64,000 bases of DNA from Crotalaria pallida (lineage: Eukaryota; Streptophyta; Magnoliopsida; Fabales; Fabaceae), in assembly GCA_037953625.1 (NCBI GenBank), contig CM075651.1:101867001-101931000 (forward strand), given 5' to 3'. The position numbers and the translations under genes are program-made. Below the pieces are notes generated by a model. The model did no database searches. It was given only the letters and a program-made list of their open reading frames with translations, and was not told the DNA's origin. Numbering within the stretch: position 1 is the stretch's first letter; each line of letters starts with the position of its first letter. Positions 34,183 to 46,114 of the stretch are shown in pieces.

Positions 34183-34369
34183 GCTGTTAAGTCATGGAGG
34201 GACAGCCTGTTAAAGATTAGACAGCTAAACAATTATATACATTACTATATACACACCTAATGCTAACTAACTTAGACAATTATTCACTTTGGTTACTTGC
34301 TCGGTGAGTAACCCTTGGAGTAGTGAGTCCACACTCCATGGCCGAGGGAAACTGCTCTGATACCATAAA
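34183..34369 (-). other. PBS and leader of element G
   Basis: CTGCTCTGATACCA on the plus strand (34352-34365) is the Met-tRNA-type PBS, 4 nt from the LTR. The remaining about 170 nt are the leader before the gag ATG. Confidence 0.88.
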
Positions 34370-35181
34370 TGTAACACCTTACCTAATTTACCCCTAATTA
34401 CCCATTAATTAAATTATTGAACTTAAAATTTCCATTTTAATATATAAAAATCTCCAATCCATCGGACGGAGTTTCCCTTGTTTATAGGACCTTCCAAAAA
34501 TTACTTTAGCCTGTCACCTGATTAAAACAACATTTCACATTTCATATCCAAAAGCCAGCAGGGCTCATACATAAACTGTGCATCATAGTGCATCCATACC
34601 AGTTAGTTATCAAAGTATTTAGCGGAAATATATACAAGTTTTACTTTAATAAATTCATCAAAACACCCCTTTACTAAGAGGCTGTCCTGGGCCCTATCCA
34701 AAGTAAATATTTACATATATACAGAAAAAATATATCAAGACATCATCATGACAATCGGGCCCAGGACATTTCCATGTCCCGCTATCCTATAATCTACTCT
34801 CCCTGTGAAGGAGAGTGCACCTGCTCGGCCGGGGCTGTGCTAGCTCGATCTCAGAACCTAAAAAATGTTAAGGGAGTGAGCATTGCACATGAAATAGAAA
34901 TGCAGTTTCCAAATAAACATAACAACCCACTAAGCCACCCACAAATAGCCAATTACAAAATATAGAACATTTCACACTTGTTTATCAATCCATCATTTTC
35001 CACATTAAACTCATTATCACATTTCCATTTTTCCATTTTTCCATTTATGTTAAACATTTCCATTATCCTTTCCATTATCCATTTCCATTGTTCATATTCC
35101 ATTATCCTTTCCTTTATCCATTTCCATTATCCATTTCCATTGTTCATATTCCATTATCCTTTCCATTATCCATTTCCATTA

Positions 35182-35289
35182 TGTGTAACCCCAAAACAGA
35201 GATCTACACACAGTGTATGCAACCACAAATCAGTGATCTGCTTACACCCAATATCATTTATGTAACCTCAAATCATAGATCTACATAAA
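35182..35289 (-). repeat. Three hairpins with conserved loop in LTR G
   Basis: Three units share a loop ACCnCAAAnCAnnGATC. The stems differ but remain complementary: TGTGTA/TACACA (35182-35187 and 35205-35210), GTGTATGCA/TGCTTACAC with one T-T mismatch (35213-35221 and 35239-35247), and TTTATGTA/TACATAAA (35257-35264 and 35282-35289). Confidence 0.8.
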
Positions 35290-36645
35290 ACTTCCCTTTT
35301 TCCTTTTTACTATACTCCACTAGGATTTTGTGTACCCGCTAGGTAATTGGAACACCAGTCTAGGGACTTTGAACACCTGCCCAGGACTTTACACCCATCC
35401 AGACCATAACTTGTAGGACTATGTACATTTTACCATTCCATTATTTATTCCAATTATTGGTGTGGAAACTAATCCTGTGGGTCACCCGGCGCTTACAGGG
35501 CGGTTTGGCCTGATGGGTAATTGGCCTGACAGGTAATTGGCCCTAACAGGTAATTGGAACACCTAGCCAGGTACCTAGTGTTCCGGGCCCCACTGATCAG
35601 TCTCCACTTAAGTTTCCTTTACCATTTCCAATTAATTATCAGTCCAGTCCATTCGTTTATAATCCACAATTAAAATTCCAACAACATCACATTCTCTTAA
35701 ATATATATTATAGCACAAATAAACATTTCCAGTAACAATATATAGCCTTCAATCAACAAGCCTTCACTTTTAAATTCCAGTAACACCATATATATTACCA
35801 TTTCCAATCAATAACACATATACTCATGAATAAACATTTATCACCAAATAATCACAAATATTTTCCAATTATTCACATATAATTCCACATTCAACACTTA
35901 TCCTTCATAACCATTTTCTAAGCCTTTTATCTAACTTTATTTCATGCCTTTATTTTTCTAATATCACTAGTGCCATAGCTCACAACCTAGGGTTTTCTTA
36001 ATATTCTCCTAACCAAATAACTCCTAGCAAATCGTTATAACTAAGTGAATACCCATTCCTATGACAAGCCAATACCCACCCCCTTACCTCAAGTGTGGTG
36101 AGATAAGCATGATTTTCCTTTGCCCTAGCTTAAAACCTTGGTACTTTGAATCTCCTTAGCCTAGCTTGCCACCTCAAGAGAGTCAAAATCGAATGATGAT
36201 GAACTACCCTATTATGAGAGTTATACTTGGGAAGTAAATGCTCCTTGTCTTGTTCTTGATCACTTTGCATAGAAACTTTGGTTCTCCATAGTGATAAGTT
36301 GAGAAATCAATAGAAACCAAGGGAGAGAGAGAGGCGTGGATGGAGAGTGAGTGGGTTGATGTTTCTAACTCATTTTCTTGGCTAATGATGTTGATAATGA
36401 TGCTTGTTGGTCAATGTTTGATAATCAATGTGCTAAATATGGTTGAATAAATTGGAACCCTAAGAGAGAGGGGGAGAACCAAATATTTGAGAGGGAGAAG
36501 AAAATGACTATGTTGTGTGTATGTTGGTGTGTTTTGTGTTGATGTTGTTGCATGGATAAGTTGATTTGTGGCTGAGGTTTGTTCTTCCTTTGGAAGCCAC
36601 GATTTGAGTGGTCCACACGCTTTTATTTTTTGCTACTCTGACAAT

Positions 36646-36840
36646 TTTCGCTCGGGCGAGTAGATTTTCGCTGGAGCGAGTTTTACTCAGTAATTTTGGG
36701 TTTTGCACGAACCATTTTCGCTTGAGCCAGCAGCGATTCGCTGGAGCGAACCTATTTTCGCTGGAGCGAAAACTACTCAGGGAATCAGGGTCTGATTTAG
36801 GCTATTTCGCTTGAGCGAGCCCATTCTCACTGGAGCGAGG
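36646..36840 (-). repeat. Interrupted-palindrome array TTCGCTGGAGCGAA in LTR G
   Basis: About seven copies of TTTCGCT-(GG/TG/CG)-AGCGAG/A occur in 195 bp, some degenerate. On the minus strand the array lies just upstream of the AAAAATAAAA tract and leader, as in LTRs A, C and D. Confidence 0.75.
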
Positions 36841-37126
36841 CCCTAAAAGTTTGAACTTTTCCACTTCAAACTTCTACCACTTCTTTTCTACCCGTTGGAT
36901 CTTGCTCAAACTTTGAGACAATTTTCCACATATATCCTACTTCATATCCAATGGTGGAATTCATGATTTGAGCTACGAAACTTACATTTAAAATTTCCTA
37001 AAGTCTTATGAGTATAATTCCCAACCACTTCTAAATTTCTATTTTTAACTTAAACTCTTCATTTCCTTCACCCAAGGTTCATTTAAAATACTAATTACAC
37101 TTGGAAATAAAAATTAGGATGTTACA

Positions 37127-39400
37127 TATATCATCTATTGCACCCGTCCATTGATTTGTCTCAAAACCATTTCTCAGCTTATATTTGACCTTTAGCAATT
37201 GTTTCCAGTGCCAACTTGCACCTGCAGTATAATTACAGTCCCATATTTCCTGGTCCTTTATGTATATTGTGTGCATCCACCTCACCCAAAGGCAGTTCTT
37301 CTTTGATGCAAGGTCCCAAATCTGTTTGCCTAAAGATGCTATATTCCAGACAATACTTGATGTTGAGACCTCCAAACTTCCATGGCTTGCAAACCTTCTA
37401 CCATGCTACATTGGCTTTACACTTGCCTAATTCATTCTCTCCCCAAAGGAAAGATCTATCAAGGTAGAATGAAAGTTGTTATGCAGTACACATGTATGTT
37501 CATCAACACTGAATTAATCAAGCAGACCCTACCTTGATAGGAAAGGTTCCTTGATCTCCAACTCTTAATTCTTCTAGTCACCTTATCTGATAGAATTATG
37601 CATGTAACACTACTCTATTTCTTTGATAGGATAGGAATACCAAGGTACTTGCAAGGAAAAGTGCCTAATTGAAAACCTGTCTACTAAATAATTTGCTCCT
37701 GGATCTCTGGTTTAGTTCCTGCTATATAGATAGCATACTTATCAGGATTTGCTTCTAATCCTGTGCACCAAGCAAAATCTTTTATAGACTACCACAGGAT
37801 TCTAACACTTTCAGGGTGTGCTTTTCAAAACATCATCATGTCATCAGCAAATGCTAGGTTAACCAGTCTGTTCTCCTTACAAAGTTGATGGAATCTAAAA
37901 TTCCTATGTTTGGTTGCATACTGCAGGCTCCTTGTCAGGTGTTCCATTGCCAACACAAAAATCAGAGGAGATAGAGGATCTCCATGCCTGAGGCCTCTTG
38001 ATCTAGTAAATCTATCTCCTTTTCTTCCATTCACAATTATAGAGTATGAAGTTGTTGCGATACAAGACATGATCCAGTTACTGAATTTCCTTACAAATTT
38101 TAGGGCTTGCAGAAGATCTTCAATAAAATGCCAGTCAAGAGTGTCATATGCCTTCCTTCAGTCAATCTTCATCATACATCTTGGTGAGATTTTTCTCCTG
38201 CCATACAATCTAATCAGTTCCTGAGTTATGAGCATGTTGTGCAATAAACTCCTCTCCTTGACAAAAGCAACCTAATTGTCTTGGACCAGGTTAGGCAAAA
38301 CCTGACTCAACCTATTACACAACAGCTTAGTAATACATTTATAAATGCAATTACAACAGGAAATAGGTCTGAATTCATGCTCATAATTTGGAAAGTCTAC
38401 TTTAGGAATCATAACAATGTTAGTAGCATTAACTTCCTTGAGCATCTGGCTAGTGTGGAAGAACTGTTTGATAGCTTCACAACACTCTTTTCCAACTATG
38501 TCCCAGGCTTCAATGAAAAAACCTGACCCAAAGCCATCTGGACCAGGAGATTCATCCTTGTGAATATCAAACATAGCTTGTTTAATCTTCTCATTGGTAA
38601 ATGATTTGATTAAATTAAGTTGTTGATCTGTTGATAGAACTGGCCCTTCTGCAATCACTTGATCATTCAATTCATGCCTCTAATCCCTTTTCCTAAACAA
38701 TTCTTTGTAATAGTCATTGAAGAGTTGTTTAATTCCCTATTGGTTAGCAATGACCTCACAAGCTGTGTTATTGAGTCTGAGAACCCTGTTCTGATACTGC
38801 CTGGTTCTAATTGAGTTATGGAAAACCTTAGAATTCACATCACCATCTTTGAGCCACATCAGCTTAGCTTTCTGTTTCAAGAATGAAAGAGCATTCTTCT
38901 TAGTCTCTAAGTACTGATTGAGAAAATCTTTTTCAGCCATATGCAGGTTAATATCATCTGGTCTCTGGGCAATCTCCTTTTGAATCAGGTCCAGTCTCTC
39001 TCTCATATCTGCTTCTGTTTTGTCAATATTAGAAAAGTACAATTTGTTCAATCCAGTTAGAGGTCTTCTCAGTAACTTCAATTTCTGACAGATTTGAAAC
39101 ATACTGCTACCCTCAATCTGAATGTTCCATACAGCTTGCACAATGTACTTGAACTCAGCATGGCTACTCCACATGTTGAAAAATTTGAATCCAGAACCCA
39201 TATACTGAGTTCCCTCTCCTCAATCAATCAAAATCGGTGAATGGCAGATACTCCAGATGTAAGAAAATCATTTTCTGCATTATTCCACTCTATGCACCAC
39301 TAGTGATTAATTAGTGCCCTGTCCAATTTATAAAAAACTCTATTATTGCCCATTTTTTGTTGCTCCATGTATATAAACAACCCCTATATCTGTAGTGGAT
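37127..39400 (-). pseudogene. LINE (L1-type) ORF2 remnant
   Basis: On the minus strand, from 39400 downwards: the end of the endonuclease region (KLDRALIN near 39310-39345), a linker (39201-38737: LKQKAKLMWLKDGDVNSKVFH), the RT N-terminus (38670-38272: DESPGPDGFGSGFF, IVMIPKVDFPNYEHEFRPISC), the RT catalytic region (38070-37825: RGLRHGDPLSPLIFVLAMEHL, LAFADD) and a zinc-binding RVT-like region (37375-37127: IWDLASKKNCLWVRWMHTIY). Multiple stops and frameshifts separate these blocks. The 3' end was displaced by element G, so the remainder should lie left of the window. This is the oldest recognisable layer here. Confidence 0.9.
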
Positions 39401-39670
39401 CAGAAAAATGGTAAAATGTCCTTAACCTAGGGGACCTCAAAACCAATGACTAGTGGTCCTGAAATATGAGTGAGATCAGGGGTTTATGTGTGACGGTTAT
39501 GGAAATATCTGAATATTCAATAGGAATACCTAGGGTCTCCCTCTGTCAACAAAGTGTGTGCAAATAGTGATAGCTTAGGGATGAGAGAACGTACCTGAAC
39601 CCTAGGCATCATTATGCCATTTATAGGGTCTAGCGGATAGGGCCCAAAGGGGAGGCCCTTTAGGGTTTAC
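39401..39670. other. Unassigned 270 bp between LINE and LTR D
   Basis: No coding match is seen. On the minus strand a CTATAAATGGC TATA-like word (about 39617-39627) lies near a telobox-like AAACCCTAAA (39662-39671). This could be a fragment of an old promoter, but I cannot tie it to any gene. Confidence 0.3.
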
Positions 39671-41325
39671 TGTAACATCCCAATTTTTAATTTGCATGTT
39701 ATTATATTAATTTGATATGAATCTAGGAAATGTTAAGAATAAGAGCTAGGATTTAGTATAGAAATCATAGCCAAGTGAGTATAGGGATTAAGGGAAATGT
39801 GTTAGAGTTAGAAACTATGAAAAGATGGAAAAATGGCAGAGTAATCGATTACTGGAGGTAAGTTAATCGATTACGAGCTCTCAGCCAAAAAGTCACTAAA
39901 ATGTTGCACTGAAGGGTAATCGATTACTCTTGGGTAAGTAATCGATTACAGAGCCTCTGCTGAAAACACTAAAAATGTTGCATCAAGTTGTAATCGATTA
40001 CTTTTTGGTCAAGTAATCGATTACAAGGCCTCAGGTTGGAACCCATAAAATGTTGCATTGAAGCAGTAATCGATTACCATCAGGGTCTGTACAAAATAAA
40101 AATAAAAAGTGAAAAGGGGTGTACGAAGGAGGCATTTCAGCCACACAAAGGGAATCTTTCCCTTTCCACTTTAATTTATGACCACATATCTTTCTCCTAC
40201 AAAAAAAAACACCCTTCACTCTCATTCATTTTCATTCTTCACCACCATCTCATCTCTCTTCTCCTTCTCTCATACGAGTTCTCTCTCTATTCTCCACCAA
40301 GTCTATGTTTTGCTCCACCTTCTCTTCAAGCTTCTAAGGATTGCTCTCCTTCTTCATCAATCTCATCACCCAAACATAATCACCATCAAACCTATTTGGT
40401 AAGCTTTATCTCTCTCTTCCTCATGGTCATTCGAATTTCTCTCTTCTTCCCATCTCCTAGAGAAATTCGAATTTCCCTTCCTATTATGCCACAATCTCAT
40501 CATCATTCTATTTCTATGGATTAGGGAGGATCATCATCACTCTCCTCCTTTTCTTGCCTTTGGAGCTCTTGGTTTTTGGAGTGCTAGAAGCTAGGGCTTG
40601 GGTTTTCCCACACTCTCTCCCCTTGGTTAAGGTAAGGGGGTGTGTGTTACCTTGTCTTAGGGATTAGTTCCTAGCTAGAGCATAGTGATTTGCTAAGAAT
40701 TAGGTGTTTAGAGTTATGATAGGAACCCTAGGGAAAATGAACATTGAAATTATTATGATTATGTCATGAATGAATCCCTAAATGTTAATGTTCAATATAA
40801 TTGTAAAGACTGTGAATAATTATTGATAGATATGAAATTTGTGAACGATTAATTGTGATACATGAATGAATATGGATATGTGTTACTTGATATGAATGAC
40901 TATATGAATTGTATACATAGGTTAGCTATACTTGGTTGGTATATTTGATTGAAAAGGAATATAAGGCTAATTTGGCAAAGAATAATTTTAATGAATTAAA
41001 AGTGACTGGATGTTTGAATTGATCATTGGGACATGGGCACACTAGGTCGCCCTTGCTAGGTGTACCAAATTCCCCATTAGGGCTAAATGCCCCATCAGGC
41101 CAAATGCCCCATTAGGTCCAAACGCCCCGTTAGGCATCGATGTGCCCAATTGATCAATTCAACAAAAACTAAGAGAATCGGAAAATATGAAAGAGGATAA
41201 GTACACAAGGATGATTATGTTATAAGGTCATAAGCAATTGTAAGAATTGTGAGTATTGTCCTAACGGGTGAAGCCTAATGGGTGACCAAAGTCCTGGTGG
41301 GTGTAAAAGTCCCTAATGGGTGTAC
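39671..41325 (+). repeat. LTR D, truncated
   Basis: It starts TGTAACATCC at 39671 in the same orientation as element A. It has the palindrome array (39841-40077), an AAAATAAAAATAAAAAG tract (40093-40110), a pyrimidine-rich leader (40180-40400) and a donor-like TTAAG|GTAAGG (exon end 40631). GCCCCATTAGG-type repeats follow at 41060-41150, with the arms GGGCACA/TGTGCCC enclosing them. It is cut at 41325 where LTR E begins, so the acceptor and LTR end are missing. Confidence 0.75.
39841..40077. repeat. Palindrome array GTAATCGATTAC in LTR D
   Basis: Seven copies of a 12-bp palindrome, (G/T)TAATCGATTAC, occur at 39841, 39863, 39916, 39938, 39990, 40013 and 40066. Most are paired at about 22-nt spacing. 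The array shares the AATCGATT core with LTR A and precedes the A-rich tract. Confidence 0.88.
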
Positions 41326-42048
41326 TGTGACACCCTTTTTCTATACAATGTAATTAGTACAATAAATATACTATTTATCGACTAGATATGGAATTGTTAG
41401 TGTTTAGAAAATGTGGAAAATAAAATTTTCTTATTCTTCTCTATAGGGCGGGTGCACAAACCAAAACATGGAATTCTTGGAGAATATAGTTCATATCATT
41501 TAAGCACTGTGTTGAATTTGGCATTCTCTAAAACCTTTTCACAAACTAGACAGCATCGGTATTTTGAAATCGTATTTACATAATAGAAATTAAGCGATGC
41601 CATCCACTCTTTTCGTTTCGCGGAACTGATACCATTCTTTTATATCGTAGCCGAATTCTTTAAATAATCAGAGTAAGCGGAAATAGTGGAACTATGCATA
41701 ATTGTGATATAACCATAATATACATATATATAAGTAAGCCATGAAATACATAGTTCCAAGGTCATGTCTCCAAGATCCAAATACAAGTCCATATAAGATC
41801 TATATGAAAAGTAAAACATAACTCTAGAGTGCTCAAAAGCATATCTACGACATAAACATCTCAAAATATAGAACTCTAGAGCTAGTCACATAGATCTGGT
41901 AGCAGCAGCAGCAGTAGTAGTAGAAGTCTCCAGGTAGCAGTAGTAGTAATCATCATCAGACATCATCAACAGCAGCAACAGCAGTATCTCCTCCACAGCA
42001 TCCCCACACCGGATCCCCTGATCCTCATCATTTACCATACACACGTAC

Positions 42049-42519
42049 CTAGGGATCATCGTCCCTCCACTGGCTCCCGATAGAATGAACGACTGGCTCG
42101 CCTCCGCTCTCGTCCTCCACTGGGTCCTCCTCGATCTCATTCGATGGAGTGGGTACCCTACCACTGGGTACCGGGTTAGGAGATGGTGAGATCCTAACTG
42201 GGCTCCTCGGATCAGATGGGGGAGTCTCCTCGCGGATGACTCTCGAAGAAAAAGGGTGTGAGCGGGTAGGTCGAAAACGAAAACTGTGATACGAGCGAGT
42301 TGGTCGTGTGGGAGGTGGTCCATGATATGTGTAAAAAGGTGGTACGTGCATAGTGTATATGATGGGAATCCTAAACCTACGAGGACGAAACCAGATCAGC
42401 GGGTTCGGGTGGTAGAAGGTAACCTCTACCTCTCCCTCGAACACAGCGCGGTGATCCTCGTAGATCCATGTGCCACTAGGAAGTGGCCGGATCTCGATGC
42501 AAGCGATGTAACGTGACAT
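42049..42519 (-). CDS. Short ORF after the acceptor-like site of LTR E
   Basis: An ATG sits 3 nt after the acceptor-like CTTGTAG and opens a frame of 156 codons. The N-terminal part is mixed (MSRYIACIEIRPLPSG). The middle is proline-, histidine- and arginine-rich, and the C-terminus is acidic (EIEEDPVEDESGGEPV). I recognise no family. The position matches the acidic second-exon ORFs of LTRs B2, C and F, so it may be a protein translated from a spliced LTR transcript. It could also be a chance frame. Confidence 0.4.
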   Translation of the reverse strand: MSRYIACIEIRPLPSGTWIYEDHRAVFEGEVEVTFYHPNPLIWFRPRRFRIPIIYTMHVPPFYTYHGPPPTRPTRSYHSFRFRPTRSHPFSSRVIREETPPSDPRSPVRISPSPNPVPSGRVPTPSNEIEEDPVEDESGGEPVVHSIGSQWRDDDP

Positions 42520-43271
42520 CACCTACAAGGGCATAGGGGTAAGCAATTCTATACACATAATCAATAGAGCATAAATATACGTACAACATGAAGGTATAGA
42601 CATGCAACAATAATCAACCACATTTAGCATTTAGCAAATACTGGATGCAAGTAAGATGCTCATACTTATTTCATTTATCAACTTTTAGGTTAAATGAGTG
42701 GCATGATGTATGAATCTAGCTCTCAAGCCTAACTCCATCATTCTATGTCACTCTCTGACGTCCATCCTTTACTTCCCAGCACTCAACAGTGTGTTGTACT
42801 CCTAGGTGTACAACATTCGTACATTCACCAAGAATATACACGACAACCTTGGAATTCGTGCCACCCGAGCAACGTCCCGTCATCCAAACGGTATAACCAT
42901 ATCATCAGCATCTCACAGTACTGACCACGTCGTCAACGATAACGTGTCATCAAGCGAGCCGTTAGTTGGCACTCCCAGAGGCCCTCCTCATGTTACCAAA
43001 ACATGATAAACGATCTATCATCCGAACTCCAGCATGAATGCATTATCTTGATTTTAAAGGAATTGATTGATGTATTTCTTTTTTAATAAAACCTTACGTG
43101 CCACCCGAGCAACGTATCGTATTCCAAAGAAAAATTACCATATCATCAATCAATTTCTTTTTAAGTCTAAGATCACTTGAATTATTGTCATTTAAGTATT
43201 AACAGCATGATTCAGAATTAAAAATGGTATATTAAAGTTTCTAATTAAAATAATCGAGTACTCTTCATAAT

Positions 43272-43573
43272 ACTCGAGTAGTTCTTCAGTCTCCAGTTTT
43301 ACTCGAGTAGCTCATAATTATACTCGAGTCGTTCTTACTTTTTCAGAAATTCAAGTTTCAGGTTTCCTAAAAATACTCGAGTAGTTCATGAAATACTCGA
43401 GTCATTCATCAACCCAGAATACTCGAGTAGTTCATGCATTACTCGAGTCGTTCATCAAACTATACTCTTGCTGCATCTGTTAATACTCGAGTTCTAACCT
43501 GATACTCGAGTCATGGTGCCAAAAGACACTGTTGCATCACGAAGTACTCGAGTATCGAGCCATCTACTCGAGT
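43272..43573. repeat. Palindrome array TACTCGAGTA in LTR E
   Basis: Eleven intact ACTCGAGT cores plus a degenerate AATCGAGTACTC occur in about 300 bp, often as AATACTCGAGTAGTTCAT. The same 8-mer is arrayed in the unrelated copia element nearby (46250-46433, 47227-47359, 49644-49869). Here the array lies inside the inferred intron. Confidence 0.88.
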
Positions 43574-46114
43574 ATTATCAGACAGAACAGACTGAAAACT
43601 CTGTTTTTACATACCATTTTCAATTCTAACCATTTCTAATCCAATCCAATGATCAACAGAGTTCACATACCATATATTAAACATGTTCAAACACTTAGAA
43701 CACATCAAATTACAGATTTGACAGAGAATCATAAGATTATGCATAAAACATGAAAATTCACAACTCCACATACTAAATTGCAATATACTCAATAAACTTG
43801 TGAATTTAAGCTCAAAACAGCTTGCATGCAGCACATAGGACTTGCTCATAACCATTTTAGAGCACAAGTTGGTCTCCAAACCAATTTCCCTATTAAATCT
43901 AAGCCCTTAGAGCCTCTTGGTGGCTCTCTACTTAAACTCATGGAATTTAAACTCTATCTAGTGAATAGAAAGCTTCCCCCTTACCTCACTGACGTGAAAC
44001 AACAGGAAACTTGCAAAAGAAAACTCCACAGCACTAAGAACCTCTTCAAGCATCACATGCAGGACAGTTTGTCATTTATCGTTTGATATGTTCTTCATTG
44101 GAGGTGAGAGAGGGGCTTTCCCTAAGACGCCGTAGTATTTAGGTAACATATTAAGATGTTCCAATCATCTCAAAGATTGGACTCCGATCTCATTAAGCGA
44201 GGTAGTGTGATAGCAATTGTTTGTTTGGCTGGCTATCTACACGAACAGCTGAGATTGGTTTGTCGTTTATCGTTTGATATGTTCTTGTTGCTTAGCATGA
44301 TGCTATGTTTTCTAGTCAGTTACACATGAACTACTTGATTTCCGTAGTATGCGAAATGATTTATTTATCGATTAAGCATTTGTGATACTGTTTGAGAGAC
44401 GTTTGATACGCCTTGATTCTGAGATGATGTGAATGAAACTACGAAAGTAATGAATTGTGATTGAAAAGAAAGTTGAATGATAATAATGGTTCTGAAAGTG
44501 ATGAAATACCAAGAGAAAGATGTAAGACCCGGTTGGGCCTAAGTCCTTATTGAATAAGGCAGCCTTGATAAGATATTAAGAAAAGAAATAATGATAAGAG
44601 GTATGAGAATGATTGGAAAAGAGATATGACCTGAGATTGAGAAAGAGTTGAGATGTAATGATGATTCTTAAGATTGTGATAAGAAATAACCTATGATGTG
44701 AATGTACGTGTTGTAATGATGATGAGAAAGATGCTGATGAGAATGATGTTGCTGAGCAATAGCTGATGAAAATAATGCTGATGAGATTCATGAGAAAAGA
44801 GATGTGATATGAGTTGAGCTGTGCTCCTCAGCTGAGAAAGTGAAGTTGAAGTACTGAAAAGAGTCATGATGTTATACTGTGAAAGCTCACGAGATGTGAT
44901 GCAAGTTGCTGATGTGATTCAAGCTCTGTCATATGTGAGAAAAGAAAAGTAATGTTTTAAATTAGTGGTCAGGACTCGTTGAAGGGATGCACCAAGGATG
45001 AGCCGACCTTAGGATTAAGATGTTAATTAAAACTCTAAAACTTTTAAAAGACATGGACGAATGCGGTGAGCAATGAGTGCGAAGTAGTGGAGAGGAAGAT
45101 ACCATGGGTATCAGGGATACTCAGGAGGAGATTGCATTAGGGGAAGGCAATGACGAAACGTCAAGAAGCCTTGAGTATTTTCTAGGCAGAACAAATTCCA
45201 TATGTGGTAAGGGAAGGCGAGTCTGATGCCGTGGTAAGTTCTGCAGGCCAACTAGAAAATGCTATCACCCCCTAGATTGCAAATCTTGAACAGTGAGAGG
45301 GACTGGAACGGGGCTTTGAGATTTTGCCACTGTACCGGATTTTCTACAGTTTGCCTTGATATTATATGATTTGATTTGAGACTGTACCGGATTTTCTACA
45401 GTTCTCCTGGAATTGAAATTTGTGGAGACAACTGTCAAGCCTGCGTGGTAAAGGTCCTGTACTCCTGTTTGCTTCCGACTAGGTTGGGTGGATGACCGAG
45501 GAGATGTAGACGTGTGTGCTAACTGTGAAACAAGTATCTCGATGACATTTTAATTCCCCAATCATCGATGGACGTGACCCAATAAGATTTGAAAAGAAAA
45601 GTATAGCAATGATTGCAAGTGTTGAGTAAGATTCATAAGACCAGTATGAGAAACGATCCCTGGAATAATCGATAAGTCTCGAAATAATGATTGAAGAAAG
45701 AATTGATAAGAGTTGTTCAAGTCTTATGGGAAAGATATTGAGAATGTTATTGCGAGAAGATTGAGCATGAATTTATTTATATGATGATGATGATCATGTA
45801 ATTATTATGGTTTGCATGATGTTTATTGTTTTGTCTTAATATTTGCCTATTGTAATTCCACACAGTCGACATTTATTGTTTTGGGTTGCTCACTCTCTCG
45901 TGTATATCTGCTTTGTGTTGAAAATCTGTATGTTCCTTAGATGGAAAACATCGCAAGATTTCAGCTTATTCGGGAGATAGGCGCGTCTCCATGGAAAGGG
46001 GATAATATACCCATGTCCGCCTATGTTATAGTCTACATAGAGATGGAACGGCGAAGGAAAGAGATTATGGAGGAACTTTCAGCTCGTGAGATGGAGGAGG
46101 AGAGATCACAAGAC

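Larger units (their letters stand above)
30226..37126 (-). mobile_element. Element G: degenerate chromovirus-type Ty3/gypsy, 3' part outside window
   Basis: It reads minus: LTR (34370-37126), PBS (34352-34365), gag, protease, RT, RNase H, then integrase cut by element A at 30226. The RT and integrase motifs most resemble the Del/Tekay type. The 3' rest of pol and the 3' LTR should lie left of the window beyond element A. The right flank TATAT (37127-37131) lies in a LINE. Confidence 0.88.
34370..37126 (-). repeat. 5' LTR of element G
   Basis: The LTR is 2757 bp, TGTAACACC to GGATGTTACA on the plus strand. On the minus strand it has an interrupted-palindrome array TTCGCTGGAGCGAA (36646-36840), an A-rich tract (36620-36633), a leader, donor-like GAG|GTAAGG (exon end 36088), a block with hairpins (35182-35289) and a CCATTATCC minisatellite (about 34995-35180), and acceptor-like TTTTAG|GTTCTGAG (34858/34857). 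No coding gene is seen. Confidence 0.9.
41326..44095 (-). repeat. LTR E, truncated, minus orientation
   Basis: The plus strand begins TGTGACACCC, the reversed 3' end of an LTR. On the minus strand there is a donor-like GAG|GTAAGG (exon end 43985), an intron-like segment containing the ACTCGAGT array (43272-43573) and one GTTGTAC/GTACAAC hairpin (42793-42814), an acceptor-like CTTGTAG|GTG (42523/42522) and an ORF. The promoter end is missing: at about 44095 it abuts B2 in opposite orientation. Confidence 0.6.

Noticed and set aside
43272..43573. CRISPR array (regular short repeats)
   Set aside because: Repeats are 8-12 bp palindromes with irregular short spacers inside a plant LTR; there are no cas genes and the setting is eukaryotic.
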